Assembly: GCA_030272585.1 (NCBI GenBank)
Contig: BSYQ01000010.1
Coordinates: 3,534,001-3,598,000 of the forward strand
Direction: 5' to 3'
Length of the DNA stretch: 64,000 nt
DNA from: Bryopsis sp. KO-2023
Taxonomy: Eukaryota > Chlorophyta > Ulvophyceae > Bryopsidales > Bryopsidaceae
Position numbers and translations under genes: made by a program. Below are positions 53,779 through 63,900 of the stretch, piece after piece. Within the stretch, counting starts at the first letter, position 1, and the number at the start of each line of letters is the position of its first letter. The notes under the pieces are model-generated. The model had not been told where the DNA came from, did no database searches, and worked only from the letters and a program-made list of their open reading frames with translations.

Positions 53779-55034
53779 CCGAACCTCTTCAGCAAGGGCC
53801 CTCGAGTTCCCAGCGAGGTGATGCAGATGATCAAGTGGCGCTCCATGGCGCTACTCCTCACACCCAGCAGCATTCTTCGTCGCGGATAAATGTGGAATTG
53901 CAGTTCGATGCATTTTGGTCCGCGCTTTTCGAGGGCACCGACACGCCCCCTTGGTTGGCTTTTGTGACAGGCCCGTTATTGCACGGTGTGGACAACCTTT
54001 TGGAGCATCTACGGAGTACATGGTTGGCCTGGGTTCAAAGTTCAAGGGATGCAATGCGGATTCGGATTCGGAAGTATTTTGTTTTTTGTGCCAGCTACAA
54101 GGAGCTGCCTTTTCCTTCGCGGCCAGCAAAGCTCTATGCCTATATCAAATGGCTGCAGAAGGAAGGCGACATTTCGTACAAAACTGCCCCCCAGTATGTT
54201 GCTGCCCTTTCCTCTGTTCAACGGTGGTTAGGGCACGAAAAGTATTCGGTTTTTGATGGGCAGAGCAAGTTATTGCTGACGGCGTGGAGGAACCTTCAGG
54301 TGGACACCGATTCGGTGGACGAGGTCACTATTTTCACGACCTCGCTCCTTTTTCAGGTGGTTGACCTGGGTATTCGTACAGCCGACACGGCTTTGCTTCG
54401 CTCGGCCACAGCGGTGGTGGTGGCGTACATATTTTTTGGTCGCAGCTCCTCTCACACATGGGTGAGGGGCAATGATCTTTTGGTGGATTTACAAGGGACA
54501 TCTATCAGTTTTCGGGAACGGGAATTCAAGGCAAAGCGCAGACGCTCCGGGGTGTATCGTCTGCGCACTTTCAAAATATCTACTTGCCCCAGTGTGGGCA
54601 ACCTTGTGCGAAGGTTTTTGGCTACCAAACGTCAATGTTACGAGACAGCATCTGAGTTCGAGACCCAGCTGCTTTTTCGACTACCAGGCGAGGCTGCTAC
54701 ACTCACTCGAGCCACCTTCGCCGCGTGGTTTCACAGTGTTTTGGCCGAGTTATCTCTTCCTCCGACACTTTCCCAGCTGACGCCACACTCTTTACGCCGC
54801 GGGTCGGTGACCGAGGCGTTCGCAATTGGTGTGGTGACCGAAAAACTCTGTCATTGGGGCGGCTGGTCCGGTTCCTCAAACACAATCTGGAAATATATTG
54901 ATCGTTCCTTTTTACCCTCAGCTGAGGGCCTGTTATTGTTTCAGTGGATGTTGGGCACCCAGACCCAGGGTCTGGTGTCCATTTCAGACCTCGTTCTTGG
55001 GCTTCCTCCTGCCACCAGGCAGAAGTTGGAATAG
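53779..55034 (+). CDS. Tyrosine recombinase of the YR retroelement
   Basis: About 418 codons after the chromovirus boundary; stop at 55034. Catalytic pattern of phage-integrase type recombinases: Arg in YIFFGRSSSHTW, HxxR in LTPHSLRRGSVTEA, a second His/Trp in LCHWGGWSG, and the nucleophile candidate Tyr in IWKYIDRSF. It joins circular element DNA to the genome in DIRS-order elements. No in-frame ATG precedes the conserved part, and the frame is -1 to pol with which it overlaps (53784-53889), so it was probably expressed by frameshifting from pol. The chromovirus insertion has now cut that link. Confidence 0.88.
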
Positions 55035-55241
55035 CCAGTTTGGGTTTTTTCTTGTGTGTTGCCTTTTCGGTGAAACAACCGGGTTTTTTCGTGGAACAGC
55101 CTTGGGATTGGTTTTTTGATCGTTTTTCCCAACCGTTTGCACATTCTTTCTTTTTGCAGTTTGGGATTTTTTCCAGCGACAGTTGTTTTCTTTTTTTTCG
55201 GCCCCCCCAACAGGGTAAAATTAGCAGGGTTATACAGTAGG

Positions 55242-55513
55242 GCAATTTCTTGATTATTCTGGTTCTCGTTTTCTGTTGAGTTGTGCAGTACCACCGACCT
55301 CTGCATAAATGTTCAATTGTTGCAAAACAAGTAGTTTATGCATAGGTGGGACGGAAGGGAGGAGGTGGGAAATTCAGTGAGATCTGCTCTTTAGTTGAAA
55401 GTCGAGAAAGGGGGTCAGAAAACGATTAGTGATTGCAGTGAAGCCGCTTGGGGCACTACAGTAACACAACATAAAATGTGAACATGAATACTCTTCGGGC
55501 ACCTCTTGTTTTT
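55242..55513 (+). repeat. Split direct repeats B1 and A2
   Basis: B1 (55242-55309, 68 bp) abuts A2 (55310-55513, 204 bp) at CATAAA/TGTTC. The same junction would form if the element ends were joined in a circle. Confidence 0.92.
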
Positions 55514-55620
55514 CCCAGAGCCCACCCGCCCTTAGATTTATTTTTGGACCATGGGGTCATGGTTGTGGATATACTGGTTTGAGTGCTTTATGTCCATTGA
55601 TGAAACAAAAGCGTGTAAGA

Positions 55621-55688
55621 GCAATTTCTTGATTATTCTGGTTCTCGTTTTCTGTTGAGTTGTGCAGTACCACCGACCTCTGCATAAA
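55621..55688 (+). repeat. Split direct repeat B2
   Basis: 68 bp, same as B1, forming the right end of the YR retroelement. It is separated from A2 by 107 bp (55514-55620). Confidence 0.92.
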
Positions 55689-55750
55689 CCCCCTCTTATC
55701 GCTGCACTTGTGCAGCGGATGACCCCCTTTTTGAAGCGGTCAGATGACTC

Positions 55751-56328
55751 CGCTTTCGGCTGCGGTGCCCCAGTGGGTCTGACATACAGCATCAACCCCT
55801 TGATCGTCATTTTCCTGGTGCCCATCATCCAAGCAATGTTGACAAAGTTCAACCGTTATGATGTGCTCCATTTGGGGAGCCACATTTCCAGCATCTCTCC
55901 ATTTTTCCTGGTGCTGTCTCAGTCTGAGTGGGCATCCGCTATGTTTGTCGCTGTTCTTTCGATCGGGGAAGCGGTCTGGCAGCCTGGATGGTATGGCTAC
56001 AGCATGACGGTTGCACCCCATGGTCGAGAGGCAATTTACACTGGTCTGACATCCGTTCCGGCTGTCTGGATGGCTGCTGGAGACCTGGTGCCCTCAGAGT
56101 AAGACATGCGGTGGTGGTGGTTTTCAAGTGAGTGTTGAGTCTGGGGATTGCGATGGGCGAAAGGTGTGGTTGGTGGTTGGCATTATTGTTCTCGTCACCC
56201 CTGTTGGCTTGCTACTGGGGTCAAAGTGGTTGAGATCTACTGGAGACCATAATGGAGGAAGTAAGAATGAGAAAAGCCTTGCTGTTGATGTGGATGGTAT
56301 GGAGGAGCAGGCTCCATTGCTGAGTTGA
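55751..56328 (+). pseudogene. MFS transporter, 3' part
   Basis: The host exon resumes at 55758 in the same frame as 28152-29042 and 32878-32909. It encodes the last membrane spans: INPLIVIFLVPIIQAMLTKF, FVAVLSIGEAVWQPGWYGYS, and VWLVVGIIVLVTPVGLLLGS in 56133-56328. The frame meets TAA at 56101-56103; a 34-nt GT-AG intron at 56099-56132 would restore it and supply the last membrane span and a hydrophilic tail ending EEQAPLLS. The ~26.7 kb of inserts makes the gene non-functional unless all of it could be spliced out, which the junction sequences do not support. Confidence 0.82.
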
Positions 56329-56665
56329 ACGAGCGTCATCAGCATCTTGTTCTTATTTCATTTTCTGATTCTTGCATGATTTGCATCGAATTTTTATTTT
56401 GATATCTGTTGCTATGTTTTTGAGGCTTGGTTCTGGGTGGGTTTCGTTATTGTCGGAACTGTGGGATCGGACGTGAAATTCTTTCATTTGTTTCACAAAC
56501 TGCTTGAATGCAGATTTATTTATTTATGGAATCATTGTTCCTGTGTTGAGAGTGTTGATGTCTGTCCAACAGAAAGAACATCCCTGGTGCATGATGTCTC
56601 AAATCATCAAATTGGAAAAAGAAGAAATCATCCTCTTGTTGGGGAGCAGCTTTCTGTAATGTCAA

Positions 56666-57323
56666 TCAATCGATAATTGCAAACCACAGCGAAAGACAGC
56701 CCATCACCCTGGCTTTCTGTGGTGTGGTGCATTGTCGGGGGTACAGCTGACGCGTTTTCTTAAAGACGTCAAGCCAGACGCCCTCATCCACCCTCAATTC
56801 TGTGCGAACGGAAGGAGACGATCTACAGTCACTAATACGAATAATCATGTGAAAACATATCTGGTCCGAGTCTGTGGCGAAGAAGGAACGCCAACGCAGC
56901 CTTGAACACCTTCTCCAAGATTTCCATGCAATTGCAATCTCCGATTGCTTCTTCGCTGTGTATTCAAATTTTCGTGATGACGTGGTTCCAATCGCAAAAT
57001 CTTGTGTTTTCAGCTTCACACGCACAACTCCTGGTGTTGAATCTGGGTGACTGTCTGAAGACATCAAACAGAGCTGCCCAGTGCAAAACAGGAGTGCTGC
57101 CAGAAATATGTGCCGATGAAAATCTGGGAATTGGAATTGGGAATGTGGGAATCAGTTGTCCCATCACGAACATCGTGGAGGATTTCGGAACGCTCTTCAT
57201 CGCGCGCGTATCATGACGCGGCGCACGCGATGTCGATTTCCGAGGATGCACACGAAAAAAACTTTCGGGCTCTCTCACCCACCGTGCGCGCCAAAATCGC
57301 TCAAAAACATCCCGGGCCGACAA
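56666..57323 (-). CDS. Possible unrecognised minus-strand gene
   Basis: Two overlapping long open frames (57323-56964 and 57067-56666) have no internal low complexity. The second (VVRVKLKTQDFAIGTTSS..., many Arg/Trp/Phe) looks coding-like. Plus-strand frames overlap the same interval, so the strand call is weak. No domain recognised. Confidence 0.25.
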
Positions 57324-57329
57324 ATACCT

Positions 57330-58092
57330 CAGTAATAGTACATTTCGTGCGGAGAAGTCGCGAAACGTTCGCGCCGAGCGATTTGCGTTTCTCTTTTTTT
57401 TTGGCCATCCCCGAAACGAAGGCGATTCTGCCAGATCGGATTTGCGTCTCAGGTCTGGTCAGTCCTGACGCCACGTGGTGTTCGGTCCTTTTGCACTGGG
57501 AGAGCGTGTTTGGGCTCCAGGAGTGACGCTGCGTTGCAACGCGCTGGCGGGAAAGGTTGAATGCGCTTGTATGGAACACGTGGTAGAGACTAGCCGTCTT
57601 GGTTGCCTTGAGGGTAAGGACCGCTATAGATAAACTGGTGTCGACTTCCGCAGCGTCCGGAAAAAGAAACGTGACGAAACTCCAACGTTATTGCTTTTGT
57701 ACAAGAGCTCCGTCGCCTCCTCCCCCTTTCGTGTACGTTTTATGTAAGCCGAGTTTGAGGGGATCGCGCGCTCGTCACGTGCATATTTGATCTTTCCGTT
57801 TGCAAGGAAGCGCTTCTTTTCGTCTGTTCATCCTCGAATCATTGTGTGAGTGTGTTTTTTTCCTCCCTGGCCCCTTTTCACCGACAGGGTTCGTCGTACC
57901 CAACCGTTTCAGCACGACAGCGTTCTTTGGTGGTGTTGCATTACCCTGATTCGACATAAAGAAAACCGAGAGAGGGAGAAAAGGCGTGTTTTTTTGTAAG
58001 TATTCGTCGAGGGTCGTCGCTCGTGTTTCTACCACGCCGTTTCCTTCCGACTGTTCCGGATCTCTGGAGCATCGGTTCGAAGTTTTGGATAA
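57330..58092. other. Spacer upstream of the LysM gene
   Basis: G/C-richer than its surroundings; likely contains the promoter and 5' UTR of the LysM gene. No motif identified with confidence. Confidence 0.3.
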
Positions 58093-60914
58093 ATGGGTTG
58101 CATTTGCAGTACACCCAGGGTTGTGATACCTCAAACAGGGTCCAACAGAAAAGGTGGGGGTTGGTGAACCTGCTATACAAAAAGTTTATTTATATGTATG
58201 TATGTATATAAACCGTTGTTGATTTTTTGATCCCCCCCCCCAAATAAATAAATAAATAAATAAATAAAAAGTAAAAATAAAAATTCAAGGTTTTGGTGGG
58301 GCGGAAAGGTTTTGGTGGTGCAATTATAACGTTAAACTCAGAGAAGAAGATCCAGGCAGTTTCAAATCGTAGGATAATATTTTTTTGTTCATAACCTGTC
58401 CGCTCAGTTTGATGGCAGGCAGGCAGGGAGTAAGTAGAAGGCTTTCAATGCAATACAGTTTAAAAAAAACTGTAGTGGAATTCCGTAGATTTGTTTTTCG
58501 CAAAACTCTAACTAGCAGTAGTTTTGGGACGAGAAATGATTTTAAATCGGGGAAAGTTGAAACCATGCCATTGGCAAAGGAAAATTCAGATGAGCAAAGG
58601 TCGTGTCCGTGTTTTCCACAGGACTAGCCGCAATCCAACAGTTGGGATCTAATTTGAAAATAAGTGCAAAGAAGCTGAAGAGACCAGGGCGGAGGGAATC
58701 CAGCGAAGGGCAGGACGATAAAGTGATCCCTGTCCAGGATGTGCTGGAGATATCGAAAAGAATCGTCGAGGGAAATTTCAATGGTACGCCACCAGAACAC
58801 ACTGCATCGTTTCCATTCTTTATTTTATTTTATTTTATTTTATTTTTATTTTATTTTATTTGTTTGTTTGTTTTTTTCTTTTTCTGAAACAACTAAAAAG
58901 TCTTAGTAGTTGACAATATCCGCGTCGTTAGGGAAGAAGAAACCAGTCTGGGATCATCGCAGCTTCTAGTAAAGATATTAAACCACACAAATTGAGGGGA
59001 AAATGCATGCAAACCATGGGGGCTCAGTTTTAACCAAGAGTGCGGCCTAATACCCCCTGATGATTGCTCTATTATCAAGATACTTTAGTCAGTAATCCTG
59101 TGTATCACCAAATCTTTTTTGAGGTTTTCAATATTGTCTTGAACAGGTTTAATCTCCCCCCTGGTCCTCGCCTCCATATGTCTCATCGAGAGCGGAGGAT
59201 CTGTAAATATGACCAAATGGGAGGAGCACCTCAACGAATCCCGGCACGGGCTCTGTCAAATGCTGTTCTCCACGGCGCAGTTTTTGTATGCGTCCGGCTA
59301 CCGTCGATATCAAGTCTCCAAACCCAAAGCCCTGCATTGCCCCGAAATAGCGCTGTACTTCGGAGCCGCCTACTTAAAATATCTGTCGGAATTCAACGGG
59401 GAGAAGCAAGGGGAGCGATTCGTGGTGTGTGCTTATTGCGGGGTGGACGAAGAGGCGGCGGAGGAATCCTGGAGTAAATATTTGAGGGCCAGACAGCAGC
59501 TGGAAAACCTGGAGGAAATGATAAGGAGGGGGGAGGAAGAGGGGGATGAGCCCACCATACATGTTGTACAGTCCGGGGAGACCTTGCCTCTTATCTCGCG
59601 GGTAAATAAATATATATATATAGATAGATAGATAGATAGATAGATAGATTTTTTTAATGGTATCTTCCTGGGTATCTGTGGGGTGCCATTCAGGCAATCT
59701 CGATGATGTTTGGGGAAAAAAAACCTTTCTCTCTCGGACGAGCAACAAGCCAGATTGAAAAAAAATAGATGGAGTATCCAGATTTCTTAGATTCCTTGCT
59801 GGTTTTTGTTCGAGGGTTCAAATGCCTTTCAGAAAACAAGGATAAAATGGAAAATGTCTGGCTGATGGAAACTGGGTGTGGTTTTGGGGGTTGTGCCCAG
59901 ATATGTGGAACCACCGTGGAAGAGATCTTGGATGCAAATCCTGACGTCAAAGATGCAGATCTCATTCGTGCGGGGGATTGCATTGAAATTCCAGTGAAAG
60001 TGCTGCTCCCCAGACTCTATGCTGCTAGACCTTCCGACACGATGGCGTCCATCGCCAGGCAAGCAAAAATATAAAACTATGAATTATTTTTTTGATTGTA
60101 CAGAGATGATCCCAACTTTGAGGTTTCACAGCAAAAGCGAGTAAATGTCCCTCTAGGTCGATCGGTCGGTCTGACAATCGATGTGCTTGTGATTTCCAGG
60201 GTCGATTTTTTTTTTCTTTCTTTATCCGCTTAGTGGTGTATTTTTTTAATTTTTTTTTGGGGGTGGGTGGGTGTGGGAGGTGAAATGGCTTGAGGAGTTT
60301 CCTGTGCGTGGTTTTGTGTTGAGCAGGAGACATGATATTTCTCTGTTCCGGCTGTTGAGGGCTAACCCAGAAATAAAGAACCCCAACCATCTGAAGCCTG
60401 GGTGGGTCTTGTCGATACCAGGCCTCATGGGAACACCCTTGGATGGGAGGGAGCACTGTGGCCGAGGAGATTTGATTTCTGCAGGTACTGGCCAACTGAA
60501 ATGATGTTCTTTGTTTATTTATTTAATTATTTAATTTTATTAATTTTATTCAGTTTCTTTTAATGTATTTTGATTAAGTTTTCTGTAGTTTCTTTTAATT
60601 GAATTAATTGAATTAATTTATTTATTGCTTTTTTTATTTTATTTAGTTAATAGATTAATTTTATTTATTTTTTCCTTCATTTCCACCAAGGAGAATTTTT
60701 TCGTTGAAGATTTCTGTTTGGTTTATTAGGTGTGGAGAGCGGTCCGTTTTTCTTGGCTGCGATGGCCGAACGATATGGTCTGGCCATAGAGGATAATTTC
60801 TTTGGTGGGAACGGAGGTGTGGGGATTTTGAGCAGGGAAGAAATCAGAGATAGATTGAGAGCTACAAGAACCATGCCTTTGTTGAGGACGCCCGCCAGGA
60901 AGTCATCGGGATAG
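58093..60914 (+). CDS. N-myristoylatable protein with two LysM domains
   Basis: Six exons join exactly in phase: 58093-58153, 58622-58783, 59147-59601, 59901-60058, 60327-60484 and 60730-60914, giving 1179 nt or 392 aa. The N-terminus MGCICSTPRV is a classic myristoylation-plus-palmitoylation signal, implying attachment to the cytosolic face of a membrane. LysM 1 is split by an intron (IHVVQSGETLPLISR / ICGTTVEEILDANPD ... LIRAGDCIEIP). LysM 2 is also split (LYAARPSDTMASIAR / RHDISLFRLLRANPE ... LKPGWVLSIP). Intron 4 begins GC (GCAAGC...GAGCAG). LysM binds GlcNAc-type glycans in many proteins, but in a cytosolic setting it may act otherwise. The middle part (~75-190) is unrecognised. Confidence 0.88.
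58230..58268. repeat. Poly-C then AAAT microsatellite in an intron
   Basis: A run of nine C followed by about six AAAT units inside the first intron of the LysM gene. Confidence 0.85.
59621..59648. repeat. GATA microsatellite
   Basis: TATATATA followed by six to seven GATA units in the third intron of the LysM gene. Confidence 0.9.
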
Positions 60915-63900
60915 ACCAGACAGACATACTGACGGTGCCTATATTTCCTATATATAATATCTTGCTTTTGACAAGGATGGGGAAAATCGAAACAACATAT
61001 ATAGAGAGATACTGAACGATGTTTTCCCCCAGCCCCACAGGCGCATACAGAAAAAAAAATGCCCCCGAAAAATGAAGACAGAAAAAAAAAGAGAGAGAGA
61101 GAGAGAAAAAAAGAAAGGAAGGAAGATAAAACAAAAAAAGGTGAAAAAAGACACGGAACAAAAACCAAACAAAGGGCTTGTTTTTTTTTGTTTTTTTGTT
61201 TTTTTTTGGGGGGGGGATGGGGGGGAAGAGATATACAAGTGAGTTGTTGGTTGCGATAAAAAAAAAAAGAAACAAAAACAACAAGAACAATGATATCATA
61301 TGTTTTTTTTCCCTCCTTTTTTCTTTTCTTAAAAAGGGGGTGACGTGGAGAATTTTTGAATTTGGTCATAGGGAGGATGGATGGAGTGAAATTCCAAGTC
61401 GAAAACAAAACAAAACAAAAAATTGGAGGCTATGTGAATATTGAAAGACGAACAAAAAAAAAGAAGAAGAAAAAGTTGGGGAAGGGGGGGGTGGGGGAAA
61501 GAGATATATATTAGAAGCAGGGTTTGTGATGGTGAGAAAAGATTTAGCATCTCGTCCGTTTATTTTTTGGGAATTTGTTTTTCCCCCTTTTTTTAATTCT
61601 CAAAGAAAAAGAAAAACAAGAGGGGGGGGGGAGCAAGAAACAGAAAAAAGGGGGAGGGAAGATATTTTGGGGGGCATAAAACGGGGGGCGTCGGTGCAAA
61701 TTGAGGGTTATTCAATATTGTGTTCCCCTTATATTTTGTATGTAAAGAGAGACTGCCCCCTTACATTTTGGATTTTAAGTTTGGTCCATTGTTCCCTTGT
61801 TTTTCATCTCTCTTTGCATGGATGGGGTATACATACATATATATATATATACATATGTATATACAAGAAAACACATGTGTATGTCATGCTAAGTCTCGTT
61901 ACGGTAGGTGGGGGGGGGGAACACAGAGAGAAAAAAAAAAGAGAAACAAAGGGGTGGGGGGAAATCTATTGAAAGTTCTTATGGTGGTGGTTTGTGTCAA
62001 GAGAAACGGAAATCGTTTCAAAAAATTATAGGCATAGAGGGTGTGGATGGAGGTGGAAAGTGAAACAAAGAGAACGAAAAAAAAAAAAAAGTGGAGGAAG
62101 TAGGTGGGAAGGAAAAAAAACAATAATTGAGGAAAGAAATGGGAAAACTTTGGTGGGTCAAGGATTTTCGATCGGGTTTGTGATTTTTCTTGCTTTTTTT
62201 GTTTTTTCTTTTAATTATTATTTGAACCATTGGTAAAAAAGAGACGGTGCGTTTCCTTCCCGTTTTGATTTTCTTTTTTTTCTTATTCTTTCTTTCTTTC
62301 CTTTTTTTTTTTTTTTTTTCGATGTGGGGTTTCTTCGTGCACGGTGTATGTTTTTTAATCTTGTTTTTTTTCAGGTTTTTTGTATGTCTTTTTATTTTTT
62401 TTTTGGGGGGGGGGTTGGTTTGGTTTTGGTTTTTATGTCTAGAAAAGGAAAAGAAAATTATTGTGGGCATTTTTTAGAGAGATATTCTGACAAGGGAAAA
62501 TGTACAGGTGGTTGATATGGGGATATGGATAACAATTGTCTTTTTCCCCCCCGTTGTGCTTTCCTTTTTTTTTTTTCTTCTTATTTTGGAAAGGGAGGGT
62601 GAAAGTAGCTTTTTTTTTCCATGTACCAATGTTTTTTTGTTTTGTTTTTTTTAAAACACCTATTCGTGATGAGAGAGCACTTGAAAACGAAAAGGTTGAA
62701 AGAGATTGGTGGAATTTTATTATGGGTTGGGTCGGTGGCAGGCTCCACTGTTCGCGAATTTTTCAGGGAATAACGAGGGCAGGGGATTTCTCAGGGGGTT
62801 GGGACTAAGACGGCAAAACAGAAAAGTGAAAAAAAGAACAAAAAAGGAAACAAAAACCTGAGGGGAAAAAAACAACAACAGAAAGGAGAAGGGTATGGCG
62901 GGTTGGATATTAACGAAAGCAAGAGATTTGTGGGAAGATTCTTGGTACTTGGAACGGGTTTTTACAATATACAGAGGGGGTGTTTTCGAGGAGGGGGTTT
63001 TGGAGTGGGGGCAAAAAAAATGCTGAGTAATTTTTTGTTTTCTTGTGTTTGGTATGTTCCTCTTTGGCCCCACCATTCGATCTCCCTTCAAAATATTGAA
63101 TAGGAAAATGGGGTTCTATGGATATCGCCGTTCGTGGTGTTCTTTTTTTAAATATTTCTTTTTGGCATATCCCGCACCTTGAGCTCTCTTCTCGATTCAG
63201 TTGTTTATGTTGCGATTTTCTCCAAAAAAGAACCACCCTTCCCACGTTTCAAAAAAATGAAAATGGGAGACAGTTGTTGAAAGAAGGGGGGGGGGGTCAC
63301 GCAAGGGGAAAAACTAAACAAATATCATGAGATTTTTGTGTTCAAGGGAACCAAGTCATTTTCGGAAAGTGTTGGCGATGCAAATGCGACCCTTTAGTTC
63401 TATCCAGGGGATATAACAGGGATGTCCACAAAAGAAAAGGGAAAAAAAAAAAAGACAGAGAAAAGAAAAAGAAAAATCGGAGACAGAGAAAAAGAAAAAA
63501 CAGAGACAGAAAACAAAAAACAAAAAAAGTTGCAAACAGGACACAAATGGGGTGGTGATACAGGGTGGGCGGGTGGGAAATGGTTGAGGATCGAAAGGGA
63601 GGGTACAGTAAAAAAAGAGAGATAGAGAAATTTATTTCAAGGATTTTTTGTTTCTCGTCAGTGAGGTGATGCTTTTTTTTTCCCCACCTGTCGATAGGAT
63701 TGTTTGTTTTTTTAAATGTATGCCCAAGGACAGAAAAAGAGAGAGAGAAAAAAAAGGGGGGGCAGGTAAAAAGTAAAAGTATAAATATTATGCAGACCGA
63801 GGGGAAAATATTTGAAAAAAAAAAAAGGCAAGATAGGGACAGGGTAAATTTTCGATAAGGAAGAGAATCGATCAAGGGTTCGTCGTGGTGGTGTTTTTTT

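Larger units (their letters stand above)
41821..53889 (+). pseudogene. RT/RNase H ORF of the YR retroelement, broken twice
   Basis: Coding pieces 41821-41968, 42442-44179 and 53784-53889 (TAA) are in one frame once the MITE and chromovirus, each with one copy of its duplication, are ignored. The middle piece holds the reverse transcriptase: GGCRLVLDLRKFN, CDLSHAYYHLGIHP, FLALPMGYKGAPRAF and the catalytic YLDD in IALIYLDDFLF. An RNase H core follows (LLQTDASSTGWGAVL, then FHINRKEMRAV and NLLADALSR). This matches the DIRS/PAT/Ngaro pol arrangement. Apart from the insertions no stop or frameshift is seen, so the element was probably active until recently. Confidence 0.9.
40720..55688 (+). mobile_element. 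PAT/Ngaro-like tyrosine-recombinase retroelement
   Basis: Split direct repeats: A1 40720-40923 and A2 55310-55513 (204 bp each); B1 55242-55309 and B2 55621-55688 (68 bp each), in the order A1-ORFs-B1-A2-B2. B1 abuts A2 directly, and the outer ends join the host as GGATA/TGTTC and CATAAA/CCCCC with no target duplication, as expected for tyrosine-recombinase insertion. It encodes a Gag-like ORF, an RT/RNase H ORF and a YR ORF. It sits in element X's right TIR and is itself interrupted by a MITE and a chromovirus, so it is dead. Confidence 0.92.
32910..55750. mobile_element. Element X: DNA transposon with 260-bp TIRs
   Basis: Long terminal inverted repeats: left 32910-33169 (260 bp); right 40522-40719 plus 55689-55750 (198+62=260 bp), split by a later retroelement. 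The ends read CAGTAAGCTGACC and, from the right, GAGTCATCTGACC. The target duplication CGCTTTC (7 bp; 8 bp with one mismatch) lies at 32903-32909 and 55751-55757. Without nested elements X is about 5 kb. The superfamily is unclear; 7-8 bp duplications and CAG ends would fit a hAT-like or unnamed type. No classic transposase motif was identified. Confidence 0.82.

Noticed and set aside
32910..55750. Element X as a giant intron of the MFS gene (its left edge reads CCA/GTAAGC and right edge GGTCAG)
   Set aside because: Joining those sites puts a stop in the transporter frame, whereas removing X with one CGCTTTC copy keeps the frame. The TIRs and duplication show a transposon.
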